DNA of 64,000 nucleotides, taken from positions 1-64,000 of the IMG/VR virus record IMGVR_UViG_3300042731_004976. The stretch is one strand, 5' to 3'. Under the pieces are notes generated by a model that did not search any database, was not told where the DNA came from, and saw only the letters and a program-made list of their open reading frames with translations. Below, one piece after another: positions 24,155 through 32,982 of this stretch (positions are counted from its first letter, which is position 1; each line of letters begins with the position of its first letter). A program made the translations under genes and the position numbers. This stretch comes from a virus.

Positions 24155-25918
24155 GTGGGGTTCTTCACTGGAGTAGCGGATCGCATTCGCCAAGCGTGGA
24201 TTCAGGACAAGGAGTCCGTTCCGCTTCAGTTGGCGAAGGGCGCAGCCATGGCCGGGCTTCCGCAGTCTGGCTACGATCTCCTCCAAGCGTACGGATACGA
24301 TGTCCTAGGCGACTATCTTCGCCTCGAACAAGATCTCCTTTCTCGCTACGTTGACTACGAGGAGATGGATGACTACCCGGAAATCGCTGCCGCGGTAGAC
24401 ATCTTCGCAGACGACTCCACGCAGCCCGACACTCAGATCAATCGTACGGTCTGGGTGACGTCTCCAGACAAGAACATCCAAAACGCGCTCAACGAACTGT
24501 TTCAGAAGCGGTTGCGGATCGACGAAGAGATTTGGGAGATCGCCCGTACACTGGTCAAGTACGGCAACGACTACGAAGAAGTGCTTGTCACTCCTCAGGG
24601 TGTGATGGGTCTCAACTTCCTCCCTCCTCCTACGGTACGTCGTATCGAAGGTCCGAGAGGAGAGCTGTTTGGGTTCATTCAGGACTTTCAAGGCCGTTTT
24701 GGGTACTCACCCGAAGAGTTCAAGAACGTGCTCGCTCGTCGGACCGCTGCTCTACAGGGTAGAGGCCAAGATAGCTACGGCATGCAAATGGACCCAACGC
24801 TCAATGCGTTGGAAGACTGGGAGGTGGTGCACTTCCGTCTACGTGGGAAGCATCGCCGGAGCATCTATGGGTTCTCTGCGTTGGAGGCGGCTAGATGGAT
24901 CTTCAAGCGCCTCATCCTCCTCGAAGATTCGGCGATCATCTATCGTCTTCAGCGCGCTCCTGAACGCTTCGCCTTTTACGTAGATGTTGGGGACCTGCCC
25001 CCTGCCGAAGCGTTGGCGTATGTCAACAGAGTTCGACAGCAGTACAAAAAGCGCAAGTACGTCAACCCGAGTACGGGCAAGCTCGACCTGAAGTTCGACC
25101 CTCTCTCTCAGGATGAGGACTTCTTCCTGCCTTCTCGTCAAGGGCAAGACGGTACCCGAGTAGACGTCCTGGCCGGTCCGCAATGGCAGCACATGGAAGA
25201 CATCGAGTACTTCCAGAACAAGCTGTTCAGTGCGATGAAGATCCCGAAGGCGTACCTTGCTCAGGATGAGAATACTGCTCGTGCGGTCCTCTCGACCGAG
25301 GACGTTCGCTTCGCGCGTTCCGTGCTGCGTATCCAGCGAGAGCTGCAAAACGGCTTGCGCAAGGTAGCCCGCATCCACTTGGCTGCTATCGGACTCGATC
25401 CTCACAAGGCCGATTACGATATCCACATGACTGTCCCCAGCTCCATTTTCGAGTTGGCTCAGTTGGAGGTCCGAAACGCACGTGCGGACCTGGCAGGGCG
25501 TATGAAGGAGTTCATGCCCTTCTACTGGATCTACAAGCGCATCTTCTCGCTCAGCGACGATGAGATCCAGGTCCTTACCAAGCAGAGGGAAGAGGACGTT
25601 CTCAACGAGGCCCTGTGGGGAGCTAAGGCAGAGGCAGCGGCTCAGAAACTGGCCCAGGGCGGAGAACAACAAGCAATGCCCGTGGCTTCGGGAAAGAGAG
25701 AACTCGGAGCCTCCAGAAAGATCATCGTTCCCGGACAGGTTTCGAGGGGCGGGGCCCGCGGTATTTCCGAGCGGGAGCTGATGGCGGGGTACTCCAAAGA
25801 GGTGGAGAAACGGCTCGACGACAAGCTAGATCGCCTTCTGAAGGGGGATCGGCAGTTGGAGGGGGCGCTTCGAGAGCTTGGGGACTTCGTTCAGGTGCTG
25901 GCAAGATCTCATCGGTAA
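24155..25918 (+). CDS. Portal protein (T4 gp20-like)
   Basis: GTG start, 587 aa. The N-terminal pattern LRLEQDLLSRYVDYEEMDDY then PEIAAAVDIFADDS is typical of T4-type portals. YFQNKLFSAMKIPKAYL and ARAVLSTEDVRFARSVLRIQ are the conserved crown/wing segments. The dodecameric portal forms the DNA entry channel at one capsid vertex and docks TerL, then the neck. Its position before core, protease and capsid genes fits. Confidence 0.88.
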   Translation: MGFFTGVADRIRQAWIQDKESVPLQLAKGAAMAGLPQSGYDLLQAYGYDVLGDYLRLEQDLLSRYVDYEEMDDYPEIAAAVDIFADDSTQPDTQINRTVWVTSPDKNIQNALNELFQKRLRIDEEIWEIARTLVKYGNDYEEVLVTPQGVMGLNFLPPPTVRRIEGPRGELFGFIQDFQGRFGYSPEEFKNVLARRTAALQGRGQDSYGMQMDPTLNALEDWEVVHFRLRGKHRRSIYGFSALEAARWIFKRLILLEDSAIIYRLQRAPERFAFYVDVGDLPPAEALAYVNRVRQQYKKRKYVNPSTGKLDLKFDPLSQDEDFFLPSRQGQDGTRVDVLAGPQWQHMEDIEYFQNKLFSAMKIPKAYLAQDENTARAVLSTEDVRFARSVLRIQRELQNGLRKVARIHLAAIGLDPHKADYDIHMTVPSSIFELAQLEVRNARADLAGRMKEFMPFYWIYKRIFSLSDDEIQVLTKQREEDVLNEALWGAKAEAAAQKLAQGGEQQAMPVASGKRELGASRKIIVPGQVSRGGARGISERELMAGYSKEVEKRLDDKLDRLLKGDRQLEGALRELGDFVQVLARSHR

Positions 25919-25934
25919 AACATCGATCTCTGTG

Positions 25935-25964
25935 TTGACACCCGTAGAAGCTGACGGGTAGTTT
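25935..25964 (+). promoter_or_regulatory. Promoter with dyad, short leader
   Basis: TTGACA (25935-25940), 18-base spacer, TAGTTT (25959-25964). Dyad ACCCGT-AGAAGCTG-ACGGGT (25940-25959). GTG 25978 lies 13 bases after the -10 with GGAGG between, so there is at most a very short leader. Confidence 0.6.
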
Positions 25965-25977
25965 TGGAGGACCCCCT

Positions 25978-26919
25978 GTGACGACCAAGTACTTCGTTCC
26001 GATCTCAGAGATCCGCAAGCTTGCTGAAGGCAGCTTCGAACAGACGGCCGTCACTTTGAGCCAGGTGGTGGAAAACTCCTCAAAGCAGATCTTCGGAGAA
26101 GATGTTGTCTGTGAGTTGATCGGAACTTTTCCAGACACTGCTTTGGTTCTCAGCGAAAACGGCGACGTGGCGCGTATTCGCTGGTCCCGTAACGAACAAG
26201 GGAATCCGCAGATTACGGGTCACGAACCTGTGAAGGTTTCTCGTTACTCTTCGGAGAATCGGGGAGACTACGTTCGTCAGGAAGTCCGTCGCGCGGTTCG
26301 CTCTTGGATGGAGGGCCGCGTGGATGAGGCCAAGGGCATCATCGCGGAGGTGGCTCCTTACGCTGTGGGTGCTCCCTCCCAGGATCCCTCAAAGGTGGTC
26401 GAAGCGCTCGCCGTGGAGCTGAAGGCCCCTCGCCCCTGGAGAGTTCTACTTCAGTCCCGAAGCGAGCAGATTCGTCCGATGGTGGGGGAAGCGGCCATCA
26501 GGAAGATCGAAGAAGAGAAGGTTGCCCCGAAATATGGGCCTCTTTACAACGGTCGCCTCGCCGAGTCTGAGATCCTGAGCTACCGCGATCTGGTTGAAGG
26601 GGACTTCGTCTACCTCACTACACGAGTAGGCGCCCTGAAGGATCTCGTCGAGTCGAGTTACGACGCCGTAAGATCTGTGGTACGTTCTGAGGAGTTGAAA
26701 GAGGAGGAAGCGATCAAAGTGTTCGTAACCTTCTCAGAAGATCTGATTGCTGATCTTCGACGACTCCAAAAGATCGTGTCCGAAGCAACGACCCAAATTT
26801 CAAAGCTCGACAGCCTTGGAAAACTCCACGACACTATCGTGGAGCACGAAGCAGACTATGCAGTTGCCAGTCGGTTCGTCGAAGCGATGTCCAGTCGGCT
26901 ACTCGAAGCCATGAAGTAG
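25978..26919 (+). CDS. Putative head-module protein (313 aa)
   Basis: GTG start after TTGGAGGACCCCCT. Residues 1-85 are a beta-rich unit (CELIGTFPDTALVLSENGDV). Residues about 90-313 are mostly helical with a late coiled-coil stretch. It lies between portal and core/protease genes and is followed at once by the acidic core-like gene, so it is probably made with the prohead. I do not recognise the family. Confidence 0.6.
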   Translation: MTTKYFVPISEIRKLAEGSFEQTAVTLSQVVENSSKQIFGEDVVCELIGTFPDTALVLSENGDVARIRWSRNEQGNPQITGHEPVKVSRYSSENRGDYVRQEVRRAVRSWMEGRVDEAKGIIAEVAPYAVGAPSQDPSKVVEALAVELKAPRPWRVLLQSRSEQIRPMVGEAAIRKIEEEKVAPKYGPLYNGRLAESEILSYRDLVEGDFVYLTTRVGALKDLVESSYDAVRSVVRSEELKEEEAIKVFVTFSEDLIADLRRLQKIVSEATTQISKLDSLGKLHDTIVEHEADYAVASRFVEAMSSRLLEAMK

Positions 26920-26928
26920 GAGAACAAG

Positions 26929-28230
26929 ATGAGCGCTCTCAGGCACCCGGTTGTGATCACCTCCCTCCAAGAGGACATGCGACGCATCGGCCTTTCTCCG
27001 AAGGGTGAGGCCGCAGATGATGTGCCTTACGGCAACGAACCCGAAGAGCCCGGTCCCGATCCCGAGGCCGATGGCGGCAACCCGCAAGAGGGTGAAGGCG
27101 AGGGGGACGTAGATCCCGAAGCCCCGGCTTCTCAGACCGAACAGGACAACGGAGACGACGACGGCGAAGAAGACGAGCCGCCCAAGGATGCACAGGACGA
27201 AGCTCGTGCTCTCGTTCGTCAGCATGCTCAGGGCTGGATCGCTCAGCACGCTCCCATCGGTCCCGGTCCTGTCGGTGCTCAGTCCGAGAGCCGTCGAGGC
27301 CGGGGCAAGAGAGGCGGCAAGAACCTCACCGAGGGCAAGAAGGGTGGCAAGGGCAAGCCTGCCAAGCGCACTCCCTTCCGCAAGCCGGTGAACGAGTCTC
27401 GGGCTCAGCGCGTCTATCGCCTGTCGAGGGGCAAGATCTTCGAGAGTGCTCCCGCTCCGAAGCTGGCCGGTGCTTCGAAGACCAACAGTCTCCTCCATGA
27501 GGTGGCTTCCATCATCGGAGACATTCAGCGCACGAAGAAGGTCGAGCACATCAAGGGCTTCGCGAACATCGCGGTCATCGCCGAGATGCTCTCCCGCCGT
27601 TTCGCTTCGATCGGAATGGGTCTCGCCGAGGGCAGCATCTACCGAGTCAGTGGTGAGATGAAGCGCATCTCGGAGCAGGCTTCCGACATGGCCATCGGTC
27701 TCGATGGTGGTGATGACGAGGAGCAGCCCACGGAGCAAGATGCCCCGATGGGTGGAGGAGACGACGCTCAGGTCGATGACCTGTTCAAGAAGCTGATGGC
27801 GAAGCTTCTCGATGCGCTCCAGCTCTACAACGACGTCACGGGCAAGTCCGACAACGAGGTGGCTCCGGACGACGGTCGTCTACCTCCCGACATGGAGCCT
27901 CAGGAGGGCGACGAGAACCCGGACGACAACGATGACGAAGAGCCATCGGACGATGCGGGTTCCGATGCCATCGACGACTTCGATGGTGGCGACCTGGGCG
28001 GTGACGAGGAGCCGTCCGGTGACGAGGAGCCGTCCGATGACGAGCCTTCGGGAGACGAAGGCGAGGGAGACGACGACGAGGAGCAGGAGGAGAGCACCGA
28101 TGCTTCTCCCTACGGAGATCCTGCCAACGGCGACGAGCCCGAGAACGAATCTCGCGATCGGGTGTATCACGAGGTGCTTCGGGCGATGCGCGGGGGAAAA
28201 GCAGAATCCCGGCAGGGGAGGCGCCGGTAG
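26929..28230 (+). CDS. Very acidic putative prohead core protein (433 aa)
   Basis: Long Glu/Asp/Pro/Gly runs at residues 25-85 and 260-415 enclose a basic patch (RRGRGKRGGKNL near 125) and a conserved-looking helical domain at about 145-235 (RVYRLSRGKIFESAPAPKLA; AVIAEMLSRRFASIGMGL). In T4 the small acidic core proteins gp67/gp68 are encoded between portal and protease, and this gene has the same place. A scaffold-core role is inferred from that. The basic C terminus is AESRQGRRR. Confidence 0.6.
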   Translation: MSALRHPVVITSLQEDMRRIGLSPKGEAADDVPYGNEPEEPGPDPEADGGNPQEGEGEGDVDPEAPASQTEQDNGDDDGEEDEPPKDAQDEARALVRQHAQGWIAQHAPIGPGPVGAQSESRRGRGKRGGKNLTEGKKGGKGKPAKRTPFRKPVNESRAQRVYRLSRGKIFESAPAPKLAGASKTNSLLHEVASIIGDIQRTKKVEHIKGFANIAVIAEMLSRRFASIGMGLAEGSIYRVSGEMKRISEQASDMAIGLDGGDDEEQPTEQDAPMGGGDDAQVDDLFKKLMAKLLDALQLYNDVTGKSDNEVAPDDGRLPPDMEPQEGDENPDDNDDEEPSDDAGSDAIDDFDGGDLGGDEEPSGDEEPSDDEPSGDEGEGDDDEEQEESTDASPYGDPANGDEPENESRDRVYHEVLRAMRGGKAESRQGRRR

Positions 28231-28292
28231 ATGAAGCTTGGCGGCTTCGACGAACTGCATATTCGTCGGGCCGCCGTGAAACCTTCGGGTTC

Positions 28293-28418
28293 GTGAAGAG
28301 AGAGATCAATCCTCTCGCAAGGAAGATGAGGAAGCACAGGAAGGACTTCAAGAGCGCGTTCGGTGCCAACCTCACCTTCACTCCCTTCAAGGGTAACTTT
28401 CGCTGGCGATTCCACTGA
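28293..28418 (+). CDS. Small basic protein before the protease (41 aa)
   Basis: GTG start. The peptide is strongly basic and aromatic (KRKEINPLARKMRKHRKDF-like, then TFTPFKGNFRWRFH). A 21-codon reading frame (28231-28296) precedes it, starting right after the core-protein stop and joined to it by a GTGA overlap. Small basic core or DNA-associated head peptides are plausible here, but unproven. Confidence 0.5.
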   Translation: MKREINPLARKMRKHRKDFKSAFGANLTFTPFKGNFRWRFH

Positions 28419-28434
28419 TTCGAAATCAACCCCG

Positions 28435-30108
28435 ATGACCAAGAAAAAGATCACAGAAGCCTACGTTCCGAAGCCGGGACAGAAGCTATTGGTCGACTCC
28501 TTGCCGATCTCGCTACAACTCGTCGAAGACGGGATGTCAGGCGGCAAGCTCATGGTTCGAGGGGAGTTTGCAAGATCAGACATCGCCACCGAGAACAAGC
28601 GGGTCTATCCCCGATCTCTGTGGGAGCGTGAAATCCGAAGGCTCAACAACTCGATGCAGGAGAGGAAGCTCTTCGGCGAGTTGGACCATCCGAACGATGG
28701 GACGACGAAGCTCACCCGAGCGTCCCACATCATCACTGCGATGGAAGTTGGTCAGGACGGTACGGTCATGGGTGAAGCGGAGGTCTTGGACACCGCTCGC
28801 GGCAAAGACCTCAAGGCCATGCTCTCCGCAGGTTGCAAGGTGGGCGTCAGTTCGCGTGGCTACGGGTCCACTCGAACGAACGACAAGGGGTCGGAGGTGG
28901 TCCAGGAGGACTACAACCTCGTGACCTTCGACTTCGTTGCGGAGCCGGCAGACAGCACCGCTTACCCGGAAGTGTACAGCGAAAACGCGCCGACCCCGGC
29001 TCCGGAACAGCGGGTCAGCGAGAACAGGGAGAACGACATGGGAACCCAGGCTCAGCGAGAAGCCGATCAGGAGAAGGCCAAGGCATTTGCCGCTGCTGTT
29101 CAAGCAGAAGCCGAGGGGAGCAGCCCCGAGGATCTGGCGAAGCAGTTCGAAGCCGACATCCTGAACAACCTCGGGAAGCTCTCCGCAGAGGCACGTGAAC
29201 GCATCCGTGCTGAAATGCTGGCAGATCCGGCTGTGGGCCGCGCCAAGGAAGCGGTCGAAGCCATCAAGACCGTTCTTCGTCCGTTCGTCCTTCCGGAGGA
29301 CGTCGAGACCGTGGTGAAGCAGAAGGACGAGGAGATCGCTCGCTTGCACTCAGCACTCAAGGAGCGCGATCTCAAGATCCACGACTACGAGCAGCAGACC
29401 GAGCAGCTCGCTACCCTCGCTCGTCAGGCCGGGTTCAAGTACTTCACAGAGCGTGCTCTCAGCGGGAATCCCGACAAGAAGACCATCATCGAGTCTCTCG
29501 GTGACATGACGCAGTTCGAAAACGCCGAGGCCCTCAAGGCTGCGGTGGGCGAAATCGTCGAGTCCTTCAAGCAGCGTCGTGCTGCGGAAAAGAAAGCTCG
29601 TGCTCTCGCGGAGCAGAAGGAGAACGAGCGTCGGAAGGCTCAGGCTGCTGCCGATGCACGTGCCAAGGCTGCGGAAGAAGCCGTTCGCAGGGAGCGCGAC
29701 CAGCTCCAGGAGGCCCTCGAAAAGTCTCTGGAGTCGCACAAGCAGTTGGCCGTGCAGCTCTTTGCGGAGCGTCGTTTGGCAACGCACCCCAATCGCGGGG
29801 AGCTGAACGTACTCATGGAGCGAGTACAGCCGAAGACGAAGGAAGAGGTCGAGGCGATCATCGAAGAGCACGATCGCCTCAACGAGGAGCGTCGAGATCC
29901 AGATCAACTCGAAGCGGTTCGATCGCGAGTGCGTGAGGCCACGAAGGGCGGATCGGGAAGTACACCTTTGAACGAGGAGAGACCTTCCCCTCGATCGAGA
30001 GGTGTGACAGACTACAACGGTCTTGGTATCGATCTCGGCACTCTCAAGCAACTCAGCGGCATCGGACGAAATGGCGCTCCCGCACTTCCGCGGGGAGCCA
30101 AGAACTAG
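28435..30108 (+). CDS. Prohead protease fused to scaffold-like domain (557 aa)
   Basis: Residues 1-200 match T4 gp21-type serine proteases: GELDHP with the catalytic His at 85, and VGVSSRG with Ser at 139/140. Residues about 200-500 are Glu/Lys/Ala-rich coiled coil (READQEKAKAFAAAVQAEAE), typical of a scaffold. T4 has separate protease (gp21) and scaffold (gp22) genes; here they form one frame. ATG 29038 follows AACAGGGAGAACGAC and would give the scaffold alone. The start 28435 is chosen by similarity, with only a weak ribosome site. The capsid gene follows. Confidence 0.82.
   Translation: MTKKKITEAYVPKPGQKLLVDSLPISLQLVEDGMSGGKLMVRGEFARSDIATENKRVYPRSLWEREIRRLNNSMQERKLFGELDHPNDGTTKLTRASHIITAMEVGQDGTVMGEAEVLDTARGKDLKAMLSAGCKVGVSSRGYGSTRTNDKGSEVVQEDYNLVTFDFVAEPADSTAYPEVYSENAPTPAPEQRVSENRENDMGTQAQREADQEKAKAFAAAVQAEAEGSSPEDLAKQFEADILNNLGKLSAEARERIRAEMLADPAVGRAKEAVEAIKTVLRPFVLPEDVETVVKQKDEEIARLHSALKERDLKIHDYEQQTEQLATLARQAGFKYFTERALSGNPDKKTIIESLGDMTQFENAEALKAAVGEIVESFKQRRAAEKKARALAEQKENERRKAQAAADARAKAAEEAVRRERDQLQEALEKSLESHKQLAVQLFAERRLATHPNRGELNVLMERVQPKTKEEVEAIIEEHDRLNEERRDPDQLEAVRSRVREATKGGSGSTPLNEERPSPRSRGVTDYNGLGIDLGTLKQLSGIGRNGAPALPRGAKN
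29022..29040 (+). promoter_or_regulatory. Possible internal ribosome site for a separate scaffold product
   Basis: AGAACAGGGAGAACGACATG in frame inside the protease gene, exactly where the coiled-coil part begins (MGTQAQREADQEK). Nested scaffold genes of this kind are known in lambda (C/Nu3). Confidence 0.45.
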
Positions 30109-30180
30109 GGCTTAGGGCAGATCAGAAAACTCCCTAGCGCCTCTCGGGCGCAAACGAGAACGAGAGAAGGAGAACAAATC

Positions 30181-31689
30181 ATGGGAACGGAAGCACGGCA
30201 GATTCTCAACGAGGATGCCAAGCGTACGGTAGCCGACAAGAGCTACGTTGGTGCGTTGGTTCGCAAGTGGGGTGAGTTCCTCGAAGGGATGCCCGACCGA
30301 ACCGATCAGGATCGCTACACGCTCGGCGTGACTGCGGTTCTGATGGAGAACGAGTCTCAGTACCTCCAGGGGCTGAACGAGGAGACGCGGACGGTCAACG
30401 TCGGCAGCTTCACGAAGTTCATCTTCCCGGTGCTGCGTCGAGTTTTCCCGAACCTCATCGCCAACGAGATCGTCTCGGTTCAGCCGATGACAGCTCCGGT
30501 CGGTGCGGTCTTCTTCCTCGACTACATCTACGGAACGACGAAGGGTCAGACGACGCAGGGGAACATCTTCCCCCGCGACTTCGATCGGGACTACTCGTCC
30601 GAGTTCATCAATGGTGAGCCTCTCGCCACGGGTGACGGCACCAACTTCGGTGGTGGTGGCGCTGCTCTCGGTGCGACGCTGGCCTTCCAGCCGGTGCGTC
30701 AGTTGGATGCAAGCCGCGGCTTCAGTGTCGTGGTTCGGGAGCTGGCTTCGGACGGTTCGACCGTTCAGGAAGCAACCGACGACGGGACGGGTGGTTTCAC
30801 CTTCAGCCCGACGGGCGGCAGCGTTGCGGGTAACATCAACTACTCGAACGGTGCTCTGACGGCGTTCAAGTTCCAGAACGTTCCGGCGAGCGGAAACGCC
30901 ATCAAGGTCTACTACTTCTACGACGGGGAGCTGAACACCAGGGTTCCGCAGATCAACCTCGACGTGAAGAAGAGCCCTGTGGAGGCGGTGCCCCGTCGAC
31001 TCAAGGCTCTGTGGTCGGCCGAGGCGGCGGAAGACCTCCGTGCGTTCCACGGTGTGGATGCCGAGACCGAGATGGTCTCTGCCATCGCCCAGGAGATCGC
31101 GCTGGAGATCGACCGTGAGATCATTCAGGATCTCTTCGCAAACTCCACCAGCACCACGTCCACGTTCGACCGAGTCCCGCCCGCGGGCATCAACGAGCTG
31201 GACCACCTGCGTGCCCTCATCACGCAGATCAGCACGGTGTCGAACCTCATCCACAAGAAGACGCTGCGTGCGCCGGCCAACTGGATCGTCACCTCCCCCG
31301 AGGTGTCGGCTCTGCTGACCCAGCTCACGACCCACGGCGACTTCCGTCCTCTGTGGGTGTCCGGTGGCGAGAGCCCCTACGGCCCCGTGGACATGCCGCG
31401 TCCTCTGACGCAGCACGGTCAGTTCTCGATCTACAAGACGGGAACGCTGATGAACAAGTGGCTCGTGTACGAAGACCCGTTCTTCACGCGCGACCAGATG
31501 CTCATCGGCCTCAAGGGCGCGAGCTACCTCGACAGCGGGTTCGTGTGGGCTCCGTACATCCCGCTCCAGGTCACTCCGACGTTCCTCGATCCGAACGACT
31601 TCTCCTTCCGCAAGGGTCTCCGTACCCGTTACGCGAAGAAGATGCTTCGGCCCGAGTTCTACGGAAGCCTGCGCATCCTGAACCTCTGA
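30181..31689 (+). CDS. Major capsid protein (T4 gp23-like fold)
   Basis: 502 aa after a strong AGAGAAGGAGAACAAATC. The N-terminal helix, TKFIFPVLRRVFPNLIANEI, then LDYIYGTTKGQT, and the C-terminal LKGASYLDSGFVWAPYIPLQ are typical of T4-type HK97-fold capsid proteins. An inserted beta domain at about 180-265 (VAGNINYSNGALTAFKF...KVYYFYDGE) probably projects from the capsid surface. Codon use is GC-rich and regular, as expected for the most abundant protein. Two hairpins follow the stop. Confidence 0.9.
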   Translation: MGTEARQILNEDAKRTVADKSYVGALVRKWGEFLEGMPDRTDQDRYTLGVTAVLMENESQYLQGLNEETRTVNVGSFTKFIFPVLRRVFPNLIANEIVSVQPMTAPVGAVFFLDYIYGTTKGQTTQGNIFPRDFDRDYSSEFINGEPLATGDGTNFGGGGAALGATLAFQPVRQLDASRGFSVVVRELASDGSTVQEATDDGTGGFTFSPTGGSVAGNINYSNGALTAFKFQNVPASGNAIKVYYFYDGELNTRVPQINLDVKKSPVEAVPRRLKALWSAEAAEDLRAFHGVDAETEMVSAIAQEIALEIDREIIQDLFANSTSTTSTFDRVPPAGINELDHLRALITQISTVSNLIHKKTLRAPANWIVTSPEVSALLTQLTTHGDFRPLWVSGGESPYGPVDMPRPLTQHGQFSIYKTGTLMNKWLVYEDPFFTRDQMLIGLKGASYLDSGFVWAPYIPLQVTPTFLDPNDFSFRKGLRTRYAKKMLRPEFYGSLRILNL

Positions 31690-31702
31690 GCGAGGTTCGT
31701 CT

Positions 31703-31742
31703 CCCGGCTCGGTTTCTCTTCTTCTCCTGTGGCCGAGCCGGG
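31703..31742 (+). terminator. Stem-loop after the capsid gene
   Basis: 10-bp arms CCCGGCTCGG (31703-31712) and CCGAGCCGGG (31733-31742) with a pyrimidine-rich 20-base loop. There is no U-tract after it, so it may protect the 3' end or pause transcription instead of terminating. Confidence 0.55.
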
Positions 31743-31780
31743 AAGCGTGCAGCTTGAAGAGTTCTCCGTTCTCGTTGTCG

Positions 31781-31809
31781 GCCACCACATCCTCTTGGGG
31801 TGTGGTGGC
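31781..31809 (+). terminator. Second stem-loop after the capsid gene
   Basis: 9-bp arms GCCACCACA (31781-31789) and TGTGGTGGC (31801-31809), 11-base loop, no U-tract. It lies in the 240-base gap between capsid and the next gene. The rest of that gap holds a weak -10-like TACAGT (31878-31883) and the leader motif ACGGACGGAGG (31915-31925). Confidence 0.5.
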
Positions 31810-31929
31810 TTGACGTTTGTGCCTCCACAAGCGATCCCTGTTCCACACATGAAGGGACGGGGATTCCCTTTCCATGTTACAGTTCTGAGGTAACGTCCCG
31901 CGTGGACGTATCCAACGGACGGAGGTTTG

Positions 31930-32337
31930 ATGACGACGGCTGCGGAAATAGAGAACGAGCTGGCTTCTTTGGGTTTGGACGACAGTCCTGAAGACTCCAT
32001 CGAAGAACCCTCCCCTGAGGATCCCGAGGGAGCCCCTGTGGAGACACCCCCCTTCGTGAATACCGAAGGCGCTCCAGCGGAGGAACCTGTGGTGGTTCAA
32101 ACGAACGCGAAGCCTCTGGACGTGGCCCGTACGCTGGTGGCAGCTCTGGATCGTCTACAAGGCTACGTTGCGGAGGTTAGGGACGCTGCTCAAGCTCTTT
32201 GCGACGTGTTGGACCCATCGTCCAACGGCGTGTCAGAAACTGCTCAGGAGCCCACTCCTGAGCCCCCAACAGAGGTTCTAGACGAACCCACGGACGAAGG
32301 AGACGACGAGGATGCCTCGGTACCGCAAGAGCGCTGA
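31930..32337 (+). CDS. Acidic hypothetical head-module protein (135 aa)
   Basis: ATG 4 bases after ACGGACGGAGG. Glu/Pro-rich ends flank a helical middle (DVARTLVAALDRLQGYVAEV). It overlaps the next gene by 26 bases. Expressed after the capsid protein, it is probably a minor head or assembly protein. No family recognised. Confidence 0.6.
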   Translation: MTTAAEIENELASLGLDDSPEDSIEEPSPEDPEGAPVETPPFVNTEGAPAEEPVVVQTNAKPLDVARTLVAALDRLQGYVAEVRDAAQALCDVLDPSSNGVSETAQEPTPEPPTEVLDEPTDEGDDEDASVPQER

Positions 32338-32764
32338 CAAGGACGTAGTGATCATTCCCGGGGTGGGTCGGGTAGCTCCCGGACAAATCCTCGATGGGCT
32401 GGAGTATCAGCGTTTCGCTGACCTTGGGCTACTCGAAGAGATCAAGGGCGCGGCTCCGCCTCAGCCCGTTACCTCACTTCCGAAAGAAGTGAAGGTCCAG
32501 AAGGGCGTAACAGTGTCGGTGCCGGATCCTGTGCCCGTCATAGCTCCCGACATTCAAGAGATTTCTCCACCAAAGTCCTCTGGTGTCGAGATTCCGGACA
32601 CGTCTGAGATCGAAGATCCAGACCTTCGTAGGGGCTGGAAGACGGACGAAGAGAAGGACGTCGGAGAGCCCGATGAGGTCCCAGAGGAGACGGACGACTC
32701 CGAAGAGGCTAAGCTGAAGAAGCGAGCCGAGGTCCGGCGGAAAGGATCGAGGAAGAAGAAATGA
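32312..32764 (+). CDS. Hypothetical head-module protein (150 aa)
   Basis: Residues 1-45 (VVIIPGVGRVAPGQILDGLE) form a small beta unit often seen in phage head-tail proteins. The rest is a Pro/Glu-rich, then Lys-rich tail (KKRAEVRRKGSRKKK). It is joined to the next gene by an ATGA overlap. A similar beta-plus-charged-tail protein is encoded at 37719. Confidence 0.6.
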   Translation: MPRYRKSADKDVVIIPGVGRVAPGQILDGLEYQRFADLGLLEEIKGAAPPQPVTSLPKEVKVQKGVTVSVPDPVPVIAPDIQEISPPKSSGVEIPDTSEIEDPDLRRGWKTDEEKDVGEPDEVPEETDDSEEAKLKKRAEVRRKGSRKKK

Positions 32765-32958
32765 ACTGTCCCAAGTGCAACGCGCCGGGCTTGATCGTGG
32801 AATCGAGTTCGGACGGTAAGACTCGACACATCAAGTGCAACTCTTGCGGGCTCAACGAGGTGAAGGACGTGCAGGGTCGATCCCTCTTGACGGAGGTACC
32901 TACGAGCCCCCACCTTCAGAGTACACCCGGAGGTCGCCAGCTTCTGACCGAGGGGTGA
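32761..32958 (+). CDS. Zinc-ribbon protein in the head module (65 aa)
   Basis: MNCPKCNAPG...IKCNSCGL is a textbook four-Cys zinc ribbon of about 30 residues, followed by a short tail. ATGA overlap with the previous stop. It might be a small regulator or assembly factor expressed with head genes. Target unknown. Confidence 0.65.
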   Translation: MNCPKCNAPGLIVESSSDGKTRHIKCNSCGLNEVKDVQGRSLLTEVPTSPHLQSTPGGRQLLTEG

Positions 32959-32982
32959 AAATAGCCCCTTGGAGACGAAGCC

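Noticed and set aside
31810-31838. TTGACG as a possible promoter after the capsid gene
   Set aside because: There is no -10-like hexamer 16-18 bases downstream (GATCCC).
30112-32100. 662-codon open frame on the minus strand over the capsid gene
   Set aside because: It lies antisense to the clearly assigned capsid gene and has the Arg/His/Leu-rich composition of a shadow frame caused by GC-biased codons. No start signal.
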